Positions 31,980 to 43,498 of a DNA stretch of 64,000 nt are shown piece by piece. Each line of letters opens with the position of its first letter. The stretch's first letter is position 1. The position numbers and the translations under genes are program-made. The notes beneath the pieces are model-generated. The model saw only the letters and a list, made by a program, of their open reading frames with translations, had not been told where the DNA came from and made no database searches. This stretch comes from Neoarius graeffei (Eukaryota; Chordata; Actinopteri; Siluriformes; Ariidae). Where the stretch lies: the NCBI RefSeq assembly GCF_027579695.1, contig NC_083579.1, positions 67,466,871-67,530,870 of the forward strand, in the 5' to 3' direction.

Positions 31980-32397
31980 TAGCGTTTTGGAACCAAACTC
32001 GTATATAATTTTTATTTATTTATTTATCTATCTATCAATCAGCTTCCCAGAAAAGTTCACAGAGCATCTGTGTAAAACAAGGTGTGTATCTGGACTGGGA
32101 TCCCATGTGACACAGCAAAAAAAAAAACAAAACGTCATGCAAGCAGGAAGGTTTTTTATAAAAACCTGTATGCGGATACAAGTGCTCAGTCTGAGACAAA
32201 GCTCAAACCAAGCCCGTGAATGTGTATTGGTATGCAATGTATTTACATAATTTCCTCATTCATCTTTAGTAACTGCCTGGTCAGGGTTGCGATGGTTTAA
32301 AGTACTAGTCAGTTTGTATTTGGGAAATGGAAGCAACTAAATTTATTATAAAATACTGTTGATGGGTACAAAAGAAAGAAAGCACAACTTTATTCAT

Positions 32398-32720
32398 CAC
32401 ACACTTGTGAAATTTCCTCTCTGCATTTAACCCATCTGAAGCAGTGAACACATGCATGCACGCACACACCCAGAGCAGTGGGCAGCCATGCTAACAGCGC
32501 CCGGGGAGTTAGGTGCCTCGCTCAAGGGCACCTCAGCCCAAGACCGTCCCATATTAACCTGCATGTCTTTGGACTGTGGAGGAAACCGGAGCACCCGGAG
32601 GAAACCCACGCGGACACGGGGAGAACATGCAAACTCCACGCAGAAAGGCCCCCTCCGGCTGCTGGGTTCGAACCCAGAACCTTCTTGCTGTGAGGCGACC
32701 GTGCTAACCACTACACCACC
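32398..32720 (-). mobile_element. SINE, 'CCCTTGAG' tail type
   Basis: Same composite as 18120-18424: tRNA-like head at the right, then the GCCCTTGAGCGAGGC and CCACTGCTCTGGGTGTG blocks, ending TGGGTTAAATGCAGAG. Confidence 0.9.
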
Positions 32721-33499
32721 AAAAATAATGATTTATAAAAACAGACCTGTGCACATCTCTAGTTGAGACCAGCTATGAACTGTCAGAGCAAGAACTCTCA
32801 GATCATGATGACGGAACATGCTGTCAGAGCAAGAATTCACAGACCATGCTGACCGTGCTGGAATTTCTACATCTGGGGTTTTCCACTGTTTCCAGAGGTA
32901 TAGATGTATGGTTCATTAAAGGGGAGGAAAAAAATATATATTTTTTCCACACTCTGTTCAGCTTTAAATCCCAATACAGATAGTCATAATGTTACACAAT
33001 ATACCCTGTTAAACAGTGAGTTAATGAGGATATAACGAGAATCAGGTGAGAGTTCTGGAAGTGGACTAATATTTTGGTGGTGATATTGTGAGGACAAAGA
33101 TGAGTTTATACTCCTCAAAAAGGACTTTTTGCAGACTGATGAGCTGCAGCATCCCACCCTCTAAATTACATTTGAAGAAATGCGATTTCCCAGCTGAAAG
33201 GATTCAGTGGGTTCTTCAACCCATTTGAAGATTTGGACTATCTGCTTGCTAAAAAGACCTGGATAGTAATCCTCACACAGTTAGCAGAATTAGCAGTAGC
33301 CTTTGTGTGGATCGGTGCCGACGGGGTGGAATTTGGCTCAGACTCACACAAGCAGGATTTGACATTTCAGATCTATCTCTCTCACTTCTTCCAGCTTATC
33401 CCACTTGGGTGTGGGGTTGCTGCCATGGGGACCCTATTGATCCACATATCATAATGCATAGTTTTACACCAGATGCACTTCCCTGCTGCAACCCTCCAG
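32721..33499. other. no gene recognised
   Basis: A short near-duplicate (CTGTCAGAGCAAGAA twice, 32777 and 32820) is the only structure seen. Confidence 0.4.
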
Positions 33500-33504
33500 G
33501 CTTA

Positions 33505-33697
33505 GGAAACACCTATGGGCAATTTAGAGTAGACAGGTTATCTAACTGCATGTCTTTGGACTGCGGGGGAAACCCATGTGGACACGGGGAGAACATGCAA
33601 ACTCCATACAGAAAGGCCTCTGTTGGCCACAGGACTCGAACCCAGAACCTTCTTGCTGTGAGGCGACAGTGCTAACCACTTCACCACTGTGCCACCT
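33505..33697 (-). mobile_element. SINE, 3' truncated
   Basis: Head at the right edge; ends near the GGCAATTTAGAGT block. Confidence 0.85.
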
Positions 33698-34098
33698 GAC
33701 ATCGCAAATCTAACATTCCACCTTTTGTCCACTTGCATATTGCATGTGTGTATTGCTGCCATTGATTTTTATTTATTTATTTTTTTTAACAAGTAATGTA
33801 AACTTTCACTTGGTCAGAGTAACTTGATGACAAAGAGCATCTGTATACCCTTATCAAAAAGAAGTATATTCAATTAAGTACTATTTCCTTAAGTATACTT
33901 TTGTGTACCAAGTATACTGATATCAATGTACTTATAGTATACTTATCTAATACTTCTTGGGACTAAATTGGCCCACTTTTAGTTTATAAAAAGTATACTT
34001 TAAGTCTAAGAGAAGTAAACTTTGACTATACAATGAGTATTTTTTACTGCAAGTATACCACAAGTAAACTTTTTACCGTATATACTAATAGTTTACTA

Positions 34099-35703
34099 CA
34101 ACCCCGATTCCAAAAAAGTTGGGACAAAGTACAAATTGTAAATAATAACGGAATGCAATAATTTACAAATCTCAAAAACTGATATTATATTCACAATAGA
34201 ACATAGACAACATATCAAATGTCGAAAGTGAGACATTTTGAAATTTCATGCCAAATATTGGCTCATTTGAAATTTCATGACAGCAACACATCTCAAAAAA
34301 GTTGGGACAGGGGCAATAAGAGGCTGGAAAAGTTAAAGGTACAAAAAAGGAGCAGCTGGAGGACCAAATTGCAACTCATTAGGTCAATTGGCAATAGGTC
34401 ATTAACATGACTGGGTATAAAAAGAGCATCTTGGAGTGGCAGCAGCTCTCAGAAGTAAAGATGGGAAGAGGATCATCAATCCCCCTAATTCTGCACCGAC
34501 AAATAGTGGAGCAATATCAGAAAGGAGTTTGACAGTGTAAAATTGCAAAGAGTTTGAACATATCATCATCTACAGTGCATAATATCATCAAAAGATTCAG
34601 AAAATCTGGAAGAATCTCTGTGCGTAAGGGTCAAGGCCAGAAAACCATACTGGGTGTCCGTGATCTTCGGGCCCTTAGACGGCACTGCATCACATACAGG
34701 CATGCTTCTGTATTGGAAATCACAAAATGGGCTCAGGAATATTTCCAGAGAACATTATCTGTGAACACAATTCACCGTGCCATCCACCGTTGCCAGCTAA
34801 AACCCTATATTTCAAAGAAGAAGCCGTATCTAAACATGATCCAGAAGCGCAGGCGTCTTCTCTGGGCCAAGACTCATTTAAAATGGACTGTGGCAAAGTG
34901 GAAAACTGTTCTGTGGTCAGATGAATCAAAATGTGAAGTTCTTTATGGAAATCAGGGATGCCGTGTCATTCGGACTAAAGAGGAGAAGGATGACCCAAGT
35001 TGTTATCAGTGCTCAGTTCAGAAGCCTGCATCTCTGATGGTATGGGGTCGCATTAGTGGATGTGGCATGGGCAGCTTACACATCTGGAAAGACACCATCA
35101 ATGCTGAAAGGTATATCCAGGTTCTAGAGCAACATATGCTCCCATCCAGACGACATCTCTTTCAGGGAAGACCTTGCATTTTCCAACATGACAATGCCAA
35201 ACCACATACTGCATCAATTACAGCATCATGGCTGCGTTGAAGAAGGGTCCGGGTACTGAACTGGCCAGCCTGCAGTCCAGATCTTTCACCCACAGAAAAC
35301 ATTTGGCGCATCATAAAATGGAAGATATGACAAAAAAGACCTAAGACAGTTGAGCAACTAGAATCCTACATTAGACAAGAATGGGTTAACATTCCTATCC
35401 CTAAACTTGAGCAACTTGTCTCCTCAGTCCCCAGACGTTTACAGACTGTTGTAAAGAGAAAAGGGGATGTCTCACAGTGGTAAACATGGCCTTGTCCCAA
35501 CTTTTTTGAGATGTGTTGTTGTCGTGAAATTTAAAATCACCTAATTTTTCTCTTTAAATGATACATTTTCTCAGTTTAAACATTTGCTATGTCATCTATG
35601 TTCTATTCTGAATAAAATATGGAATTTTGAAACTTCCACATCAGTGCATTCCGTTTATATTTACAATTTGTACTTTGTCCCAACTTTTTTGGAATCAGGG
35701 TTG
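34099..35703 (+). mobile_element. Tc1-like transposon (TTGGGACAAAG family), nearly complete
   Basis: TA-flanked (34097-34098 and 35704-35705), with inverted ends CAACCCCGATTCCAAAAAAG and GGAATCAGGGTTG. The transposase starts at 34461 (MGRGSS); the long open part is 34554-35240, with a helix-turn-helix (SSSTVHNIIKRFRKSGRISV), the first Asp in WSDES, HDNAKPHT for the second, and SPTENIW for the Glu. In-frame stops occur at 34530, after SWLR (35238) and near 35328. Few breaks, so a relatively young copy. Confidence 0.93.
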
Positions 35704-36027
35704 TAGTTCTATACTTGTAGTCCACTACAAGTATACATGTAGTTTACAAAAGCATACTTCACAGTATACTGGAAATATACTTCGAGTCCACTTTTTAGTT
35801 TATAAAAGTATACTTTATAGCATATTGGAAATATACTATTAGTTACTGGTTATATACAGTACATCTAGTTCACTTTTTAGTTTTGACGTATACTGCAATT
35901 ACCCTTCTAGGTACACTTAGTTTTCTAACCCTTACCTCATGCACACTACCAGTAGACAACTTAAGTGTTTTGTACCTTAAGTTACAATGAAGTTATAAAG
36001 GTAAGAATTCACAAAATAACAGATACG

Positions 36028-36379
36028 GGCAGCACGGTGGTGTAGTGGTTAGCGCTGTCGCCTCACAGCAAGAAGGTCCGGGTTTGAGCCCCATGGCCGG
36101 CGAGGGCCTTTCTGTGCGGAGTTTGCATGTTCTCCCCATGTCCACGTGGGTTTCCTCCGGGTGCTCCGGTTTCCCCCACAGTCCAAAGACATGCAGGTTA
36201 GGTTAACTGGTGACTCTAAATTGACCGTAGGTGTGAATGGTTGTCTGTGTGTCAGCCCTGTGATGACCTGGCGACTTGTCCAGGGTGTACCCCGCCTTTT
36301 GCCCGTAGTCAGCTGGGATAGGCTCCAGCTTGCCTGCGACCCTGTAGAAGGATAAAGCGGCTAGAGATAATGAGATGAG
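36028..36379 (+). mobile_element. SINE, full length, replacing the Tc1 left end
   Basis: Complete head to GATGA tail. It joins directly to the truncated Tc1 on its right; no clear duplication. The Tc1's first roughly 150 bp are missing at this join. Confidence 0.9.
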
Positions 36380-37831
36380 ATTTATTTATTGAGGAAAATG
36401 ATCCAATGTTACATATCTGTGAGTGGAAAAAGTATGTGAACCTCTAGGATTAGCAGTTAATTTGAAGGTGAAATTAGAGTCAGGTGTTTTCAATCAATGG
36501 GATGACAATCAGGTGTGAGTGGGCACCGTTTTATTTAAAAAACAGGGATCTATCAAAGTCTGATCTTCACAACACATGTTTGTGGAAGTGTATCATGGCA
36601 CGAACAAAGGAGATTTCTGAGGACCTCAGAAAAAGCGTTGTTGATGCTCATCAGGCTGGAAAAGGTTACAAAACCATCTCGAAAGAGTTTGGACTCCACC
36701 AATCCACAGTCAGACAGATTGTGTACAAATGGAGGAAATTCAAGACCATTGTTACCCTCCCCAGGGGTGGTCGACCAACAAAGATCACTCCAAGAGCAAG
36801 ACGTGTAATCGTCAGCGAGATCACAAAGGACCCCAGGGTAACTTCTAAGCAACTGAAGACCTCTCTCGCATTGGCTAATGTTCATGAGTCCACCATCAGG
36901 AGAACACTGAACAACAATGGTGTGCATGGCAGGGTTGCAAGGAGAAAGCCACTGCTCTCCAAAAAGAACATTGCTGCTCATCTGCAGTTTGCTAAAGATC
37001 ACGTGGACAAGCCAGAAGGCTATTGGAAAAATGTTTTGTGGACGGATGAGACCAGAATAGAACTTTTTGGTTTAAATGGGAAGCATTCCATTTGGAGAAA
37101 GGAAAACACTGCATTCCAGCATAAGACCCTTATCCCGTCTGTGAAACATGGTGGTGGTAGTATCATGGTTTTGGCCTGTTTTGCTGCATCTGGGCCAGGA
37201 CGGCTTGCCATCATTGATGGAACAATGAATTCTGAATTATACCAGTGAATTCTAAAGGAAAATGTCAGGACATCTGTCCATGAACTGAATCTCAAGAGAA
37301 GGTGGTTCATGCAGCAAGACAACGACCCTAAGCACACGAATCATTCTACCAAAGAATGGTTCAAGAAGAATAAAGTTAATGTTTTAGAATGGCCAAGTCA
37401 AAGTCCTGACCTTAATCCAATCGAAATGTTGTGGAAGGACCTGAAGTGAGCAGTTCATGTGAGGAAACCCACCAACATCCCAGAGTTGAAGCTGTTCTGT
37501 ATGGAGGAATGGGCTAAAATTCCTCCAAGCCGGTGTGCAGGACTGATCAACAGTTACCGGAAACGTTTAGTTGCAGTTATTGCTGCACAAGGGGGTCACA
37601 CCAGATACTGAAAGCAAAGGTTCACATACTTTTGCCACTCACAGATATGTAATATTGGATAATTTTCCTCAATAAATAAATGACCAAGTATAATATTTTT
37701 GTCTCATTTCTTTAACTGGGTTCTCTTTATTTACTTTTAGAACTTGTGTGAAAATCTGATGGTGTTTTCGGTCATATTTATGCAGAAATATAGAAAATTC
37801 TAAAGGGTTCACAAACTTTCAAGCACCACTG
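36380..37831 (+). mobile_element. Tc1-like transposon, best copy of its family, 5' end lost
   Basis: The transposase starts MARTKEISEDLRKSVVDAHQ at 36595. The paired helix-turn-helix, GRPTKITPRARR linker, [14 protein letters not shown] and LNPIEMLW (D, D, E) are all present. It runs in one frame to GGHTRY at 37611, except for TGA at 37246 and 37447. Right end AAGCACCACTG precedes TA. It is the same family as 4460-5945, in opposite orientation. Confidence 0.93.
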
Positions 37832-37934
37832 TATCTCTAAGTCAATAAAAAGTAAACTGAAAGCATACTCTTATTTTTAGTTTAAAGGAAGTATACTAGA
37901 CGCGCACTTGAATAAACTTCTTTTTTGTAATAGT

Positions 37935-38735
37935 AACTGCGCATGTTCAGTCTGTTGTGCGTCAATCAATTTGAGAGCAAATGTATTTCTCTCATCTCAG
38001 TAAAATCAATTATTCACTGCACTTAAAGAAGCACCTTCTGCCAGGAAAGGTTTCACGCATCGATACTGTCAATGACCTATTAACAGCTTCCTTTATTTTT
38101 GGTGTTTTCACTTTCCTTACAATGTTGCTGTTCAAAGCCGAGGAACTTCCTCATGTGAAATATTTTGTTTTATTTCCAAGGAGTTGTTGCACAGTACACT
38201 CTAATCAGCACCGTTCTACCAAACATGCTCATTACATGTTGGTGGCAGCAGTCTGAGACTTCCTACCCCTATCTAAAATTATGCTTTTGGATCCACCTGT
38301 CCCTACCATACTATAAATTTGATGAGACTTGCATTAAGCTTTGAAATTTTGGAAGTTCTTGTCATGGTTAATGCGTTTCATTGCATTTTTAAAAGTGCTT
38401 TCAAGAGCAGATCCATATCTTAATCCAACTTGTCATATTTGATTATATTTTAGGTTGCTCACTATGGTGCTCGGAGTGTATTTTCGTGCTCTATAGGACT
38501 TTCGGGTGAAAATCTAAACAAAGGGAACACTGTTGTATTCCATTTATTTTTCCAAATTAATCATGCTGTCATCGCTTGAATACATGCTTGTCCTAGCTGG
38601 CCCACATGGAGTTTTATTTGGAAACATACACCAAGTTTCAAGGATGGAGATTTGAGTGGATTTCACTCAGGAAACTGCTCGCTGTAATGGTATTCGCTAT
38701 GATGGAGCACGTATAGATGCATTATACTCATCTTA
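37935..38735. other. no gene recognised
   Basis: Apparently single-copy AT-rich sequence; no support for a gene. Confidence 0.4.
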
Positions 38736-38740
38736 AGCTG

Positions 38741-39796
38741 TAGTCTCCTCTGAAAGTATGAGAAGAGCAAGGCCAGTTCTTTTGTTTTTGCTATACGCTG
38801 GAGACATTTGAGATCAAAAGAGGAATATGAGATGATGGATCAAAATTTCAGCTTTCATTTCCTGATGTTTACGCCAGCACGTGTTAAACAACTTGGAACA
38901 TGGAACCTTTGGTGAGCAAAAGTACTGGAACAGATAGTCGTAAAGTAAATAAATACCACTCTTTTTTTATTTGGTTGCATGTTCTTTGCTTGCAATAACT
39001 GCATCAAGCTGGCCTCCTACAAACATCACCAAACTGTTGCAGTCTTCTGTTGTGATGCTTTTCCAGGCTTGTACTGCAGCTTCTTTCAGTTGTTTGTTTT
39101 CTCCTTCCAGTCTCCTCTTCAGGAGGTGAAATGCATGCTCCGTTGGGTTAAGGTTTGGTGATTGACTTGGCCAGTCTAAAACCTCCCCTCCGATGAAGTC
39201 CTTTGTGTTGCCAGTGTGTTTTGGTTCAGCGTCTTGCTGCATGATGAAATTTATCCTAATTAGATTGGATGCATTTCTGTTTAAATTGAAGGCGGAATGT
39301 TTCTGTAGACTTCTGAATTCATACTGCTGCTACCATCATGAGTTACATCATCAATAAAGTTCAGCGAGCCTGTTCCAGAAGCAGCCATGCAAGCCCAGGC
39401 CATCACACTGCCTCCACTGTGCTTGACTGACGAGCTTGTATATTTTGGATCATGAGCAGATCCGTTCTTTCTCCACGCTTTGGTCTTTCCATCACTTTGG
39501 TAGAGGGTAAACTCTATGGGAGAAAATTTAAGCTTTTCTCCCATAGACAGCTCTCTAGTCTTCATGTTGGTTTATCCTTTTTTTTTTTTTTTTTTTTTTT
39601 TTACGGCAAATGCGGTCTTCACCAAAGGTGCCATGCTCCAAGTTGTTTAACACATCTAGATATAAATATCTGGAAATGAAAGCTTTAATTCTGATCTGTT
39701 GTCTCATACATATTTTGATCTCAAATCCAAATGTCTTCAGTGTATAGCAAAAAAAAAAAAGGCTTTGTTGTTCTAATACTTATGGAGCAGACTGTG
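38741..39796 (-). mobile_element. Tc1-like transposon, deletion copy
   Basis: Same family as 1282-2913. Minus-strand pieces 39565-39281 (KHSGGSVMAWACMAASGTGS) and 39242-38967 (QQDAEPKHT, SPNLNPTEHAF) give the catalytic D and E regions. The N-terminal half is deleted. A T-run lies at 39579-39602. Confidence 0.85.
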
Positions 39797-39885
39797 TATT
39801 TAATAGACTCCTGTAGTTTTGTAACTGCAACATGTGTTCTTTTGTTGGATTTATTACTTATTTCTACCACACAAATATACATGGA

Positions 39886-40014
39886 GCCCTGTGATGACCT
39901 GGCGACTTGTCCAGGGTGTACCCCGCCTTTCGCCCGTAGTCAGCTGGGATAGGCTCCAGCTTGCCTGTGACCCTGTAGAACAGGATAAAGCGGCTAGAGA
40001 TGAGATGAGATGAG
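39886..40014 (+). mobile_element. SINE, 5' truncated at GCCCTGTG
   Basis: Begins at the same internal base as the copy at 31525. Duplication AAATATACATGG at 39873-39884 and 40015-40026. Confidence 0.95.
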
Positions 40015-40247
40015 AAATATACATGGGGGGGAAAAAAATAAGTGTACAAATAATTTCAATAGAAGTTCATGTCTCACAGTTTGTCTGCTCAATCACAAAT
40101 TATGGAGTTTGTTAAATATGCAACATGGCCATGGGGTCAGATTCCAGGCCTGGCTAGCCATAGCACTGCAATATATATATATTTTTTTCCCCTTAACTTG
40201 ATTTAGCTTATGAACTAATTATAAAACCCTTCATAAATTAGATGCAG

Positions 40248-40608
40248 GGCGGCACGGTGGTGTAGTGGTTAGCGCTGTCGCCTCACAGCGAGAAGGTCCG
40301 GGTTTGAGCCCCGTGGCCGGCGAGGGCCTTTCTGTGTGGAGTTTGTATGTTCTCCCCATATCCGCGTGGGTTTCCTCCGGGTGCTCCGGTTTCCCCCACA
40401 GTCCAAAGACATGCAGGTTAGGTTAACTGGTGACTCTAAATTGACCGTAGGTGTGAATGTGAGTGTGAATGGTTGTCTGTGTCTATGTGTCAGCCCTGTG
40501 ATGACCTGGCGACTTGTCCAGGGTGTACCCCGCCTTTCGCCCGTAGTCAGCTGGGATAGGCTCCAGCTTGCCTGCGACCCTGTAGAACAGGATAAAGCGG
40601 CTAGAGAT
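40248..40608 (+). mobile_element. SINE, full length
   Basis: 12-bp duplication AATTAGATGCAG at 40236-40247 and 40609-40620. Confidence 0.95.
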
Positions 40609-40717
40609 AATTAGATGCAGTTTGGTAAAGCAGGCTAAACACTATTGCTAATGCCCTGTAAAACCAGAGCTTAACACATGATCTTTCTGCATTCCTTATG
40701 TTTTAACAGAAAATGGC

Positions 40718-41115
40718 GACGTAGTGGTTAATACTGTTGCCTCACAGCAAGAAAGTTCTGGGTTCGAGCCCAGCAGCCAACAGGGGCCTTTCTGTGTGCA
40801 GTTTGCATGTTCTCCCCGTGTCTGCGTGAGTTTCCTCTGGGTGCTCCAGTTTCCCCCACAGCTCAGACGTGCGGTTAGGTTAACACAGGGCAGCCATGGT
40901 CTGAGGTTGGGCTGAAGTGCCCTTGAGCAAGGCATCTAACCCACAACTGCTCCCTGGGTGCTGTAACATAGCTGCCCACTGCTCTGGGTGTGCTCATTGC
41001 TCACTTGTGTGTGTTCATTGCTTCAGATGGGTTAAATGCAAAGGATACATTTCACTGTGTGCTCAAGTCTGTGCTTGAGTGTACGTGTGATTAAAGGCTT
41101 CTTGGCTTGGCTTGG
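40718..41115 (+). mobile_element. SINE, 'CCCTTGAG' tail type, full
   Basis: tRNA-like head, then GAAGTGCCCTTGAGCAAGGC, CCACTGCTCTGGGTGTG, GGTTAAATGCAAAGG, TTTCACTGTGTG, and a (GGCTT)n-like end. It is the most complete copy of this type here. Confidence 0.9.
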
Positions 41116-42214
41116 AAATCACGACTGCATTTGAAAGAATCCGTCACTCCTGTTGTGTCTTGCACTTTATTATGATCACTAGAAAGTCTTAATTCTGTCC
41201 TACATTTTCCTGCATGCTTAGATGTTAATGTTGACGTGAAACTGGCAAGGGTTCTTTTATCTGAAAAACTGCCTTTAAGAAAAAAAAAAACAGTAGCTTA
41301 GATGCAAGTTGTTCTTTCTTTTGCATTATCAGGTGCAGAAACCGTTATGTAGCCAGCATCCACTGCAGACACAAAATGAGCTCTTGAATTCCATTGCAGA
41401 CTTCATTTCCAGCCTCGAGTCTTGTTAAAAGTGGGTGTTTTTTTTCTGAAAAGGATTTTTGGAGCAGGCCAGTGGTGGAGGCCGATGACATTGTGCTGTT
41501 CCTCTGTGGCCACATTCCAGTGTTCTGACACAGAGAGCGGTGAGCAGGCCGGCGTGGGGGGGAAAGCGGGCAGCGGGCGGGTTTTGGCTGGCTCGCTCTC
41601 TTCTCTCTACGGGATAAAGGGGAATGTGTCTGGGACTACTTTTGTGTGTGCCTTTCAGCCTGGCCTCTGGAGCGAGTCTTGCCAAAGCGGCTGTAAATGG
41701 GAGTATGCTATGGAAGGGTGGAGAGGGAGCTTGTGAGATGTATATTGTTTGTGTGGCATGGAGTGGCAGGGGGAAAAAAGGAGCAGGGGAAAGGTAGTGT
41801 ATGTGTGATTTTACTCAGTTTGGATGTAAAATGTTATTGACTGGTAGTGATGATGGGCTGGTTGTGTTTTGTGAAGTCTGTGTGTATGGTCGAACGTGCA
41901 TGCACTGGGGCGTAGACGTGCCACTTTATCCATCAAGGATATGTTAATCTGGGGGACTATGGTTTAAGAACTCGCCCGTATTATTAGAAAAATGTTGCAG
42001 GCTTAAATAAGCAGGCGTGCATGTTTACAGTACGACCATATGCTATAAATTAAAGTTGCATCATTCATGTAATTTTTTTTTTTTTTGGATTATTTAACAA
42101 CCAAGGTTTTACAGAAAGGCCACACTCTGTTTTGCAGCAGTCTGTTTTGTCTCCATAGAGATTAAGTACTTAAGTGAAAATGATCTCCAATTCCTCTCAT
42201 GATGTGTGTTCTAG
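41116..42214 (+). other. jdp2 upstream intron, with a GC-rich low-repeat block
   Basis: 41440-41760 is GC-rich, lacks repeats and carries ACATTCC (41512) and GGAATGT (41621), TEAD-like words in opposite orientation. It could be an enhancer or an alternative first exon of jdp2. The rest is unremarkable. Confidence 0.35.
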
Positions 42215-42237
42215 CTGTGGTGAAGGGCGTGTATGCC

Positions 42238-43498
42238 ATGATGCCCGGACAGATCCCTGACCCTTCGGTGACGGCAGGCTCTTTACCCAGCCTGGGCCCG
42301 CTGGCTGGGATCTCTGCCACGACACTGACAGACCAGCTGAAATACGCCGACCTGTGCAGCCTCGGAGCCATGCTGTCTCCGCTGCACCTCTTGGGCAAGC
42401 TGAGCAAGCACCATCTTCCTATTAAAGCAGAGGTGAGGCATGAAATTAGTTTGTTTACCAAGTGATCTTGGTGTTAGCGCAGCAAATTTAGCTTGAAAAC
42501 ATGGTACACCCGAATGTTGGAACCTAGTAAGTACTAAATTGTATAAAAAAAATTAAGTTTCGCAGGGCAAATTTATTCACAACTCTTCCATGAAATGGAA
42601 GTTTAGTTAATTATTATTTAGGTGCAGAATATCGCTTTGAATTTACTCGGAATATTTGATCTATTATTGTTCTTATGAATATCACTACTGCAAAGAGAAT
42701 ATGTCCAAGATCTAGAAATGCAGAAGTTTATGAATTGCATTTTTATATCTACAAAGAACAATGAGTCCATCTAGTGGGCTGTCAGTAATTACAGTACATG
42801 AAGTAATTACAGTACATGAAGTACGAGACCGAAGACAGTGTTGTCCTTTGTCATCTGATTAAAGGCCTAGTCAGGATATCAGGCACATGAAACGATCTAT
42901 TCATCAATCTTTATTAACTTTGCATCATCGTGATTGTTCATTGTACCGCCCCAACTGCATTTAACCAGAAAGCAAAGACACATTTAAGAACATTTCACTT
43001 GGTTTTGTGACTCTGTAAATACCCGTTTGACCTAATGAAGTAATGTAGACTTTGGTACCTCATTTAGAAAGATGAGGAGGAGGAGAGGAGGAAGAGGAGG
43101 CGAGAAAAAAACAAAGTGGCAGCAGCACGATGTCGAAACAAAAAGAAAGAGCGAACGGAGTATCTACAAAGGGTGGGTTTTCTTTTTTTTTTTTAAGTTT
43201 CAATGATTACACTACAGCACCCTGCATGTCAACAACTAGACAGAATACTGCCTGTAACATCCACACTACAAAATCAATTATAATGATAATCATTCTGAAA
43301 CTGTGGCCTCAGGAATCCGAGAGGTTGGAGATGATGAACTCTGAGCTCAAAGCGCAAATCGAGGAGCTGAAGCACGAGCGCCAGCAGCTTATCCTCATGC
43401 TCAACCGTCACCGGCCGACATGCATCGTGAGGACAGACAGTGTGAAAACCCCCGAGAGCGAGGCGAACCCCCTCTTGGAGCAGCTAGAGGCCAAATGA
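42238..43498 (+). CDS. jdp2: Jun dimerization protein 2 (bZIP), three coding exons
   Basis: Coding exons 42238-42432, 43068-43172 and 43313-43498; GT-AG introns, phase 0. The product is 161 residues (human 163). The start MMPGQIPDPSVTAGSLPSLG matches human JDP2; the acceptor CTAG at 42211-42214 lies 23 bp before it, so the leader is spliced. Basic region RRKRRREKNKVAAARCRNKK, then zipper leucines 98, 105, 112, 119, 126 and His133. The C-terminus is RPTCIVRTDSVKTPESEANP. JDP2 dimerises with Jun or ATF2 in the nucleus and represses AP-1 and CRE sites, partly through histone deacetylases. It sits 30 kb downstream of fos on the same strand, as in mammals. Confidence 0.97.

Larger units (their letters stand above)
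29536..32000. mobile_element. outer inverted-repeat element holding four insertions
   Basis: The 18-bp ends GAGTTTGGTTCCAAAACG (29536-29553) and its exact complement (31983-32000) are both bordered by TATATAA. Between them lie a SINE (29573-29745), a Kolobok-like element (30236-31746) with its own SINE, and a mariner MITE (31852-31979). Removing these leaves roughly 650 bp without coding sequence. Confidence 0.65.
33852..37928. mobile_element. AGTATACT-rich DNA element split by two Tc1s and a SINE
   Basis: The left end CAAAAAGAAGTATATTCAA and the complement of the right end, CAAAAAAGAAGTTTATTCAA, are inverted repeats. The interior segments (to 34098, 35704-36027, 37832-37928) are filled with AAGTATACTT-type palindromic words. 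Without the inserts it is about 680 bp, and it has no coding capacity. Confidence 0.75.
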
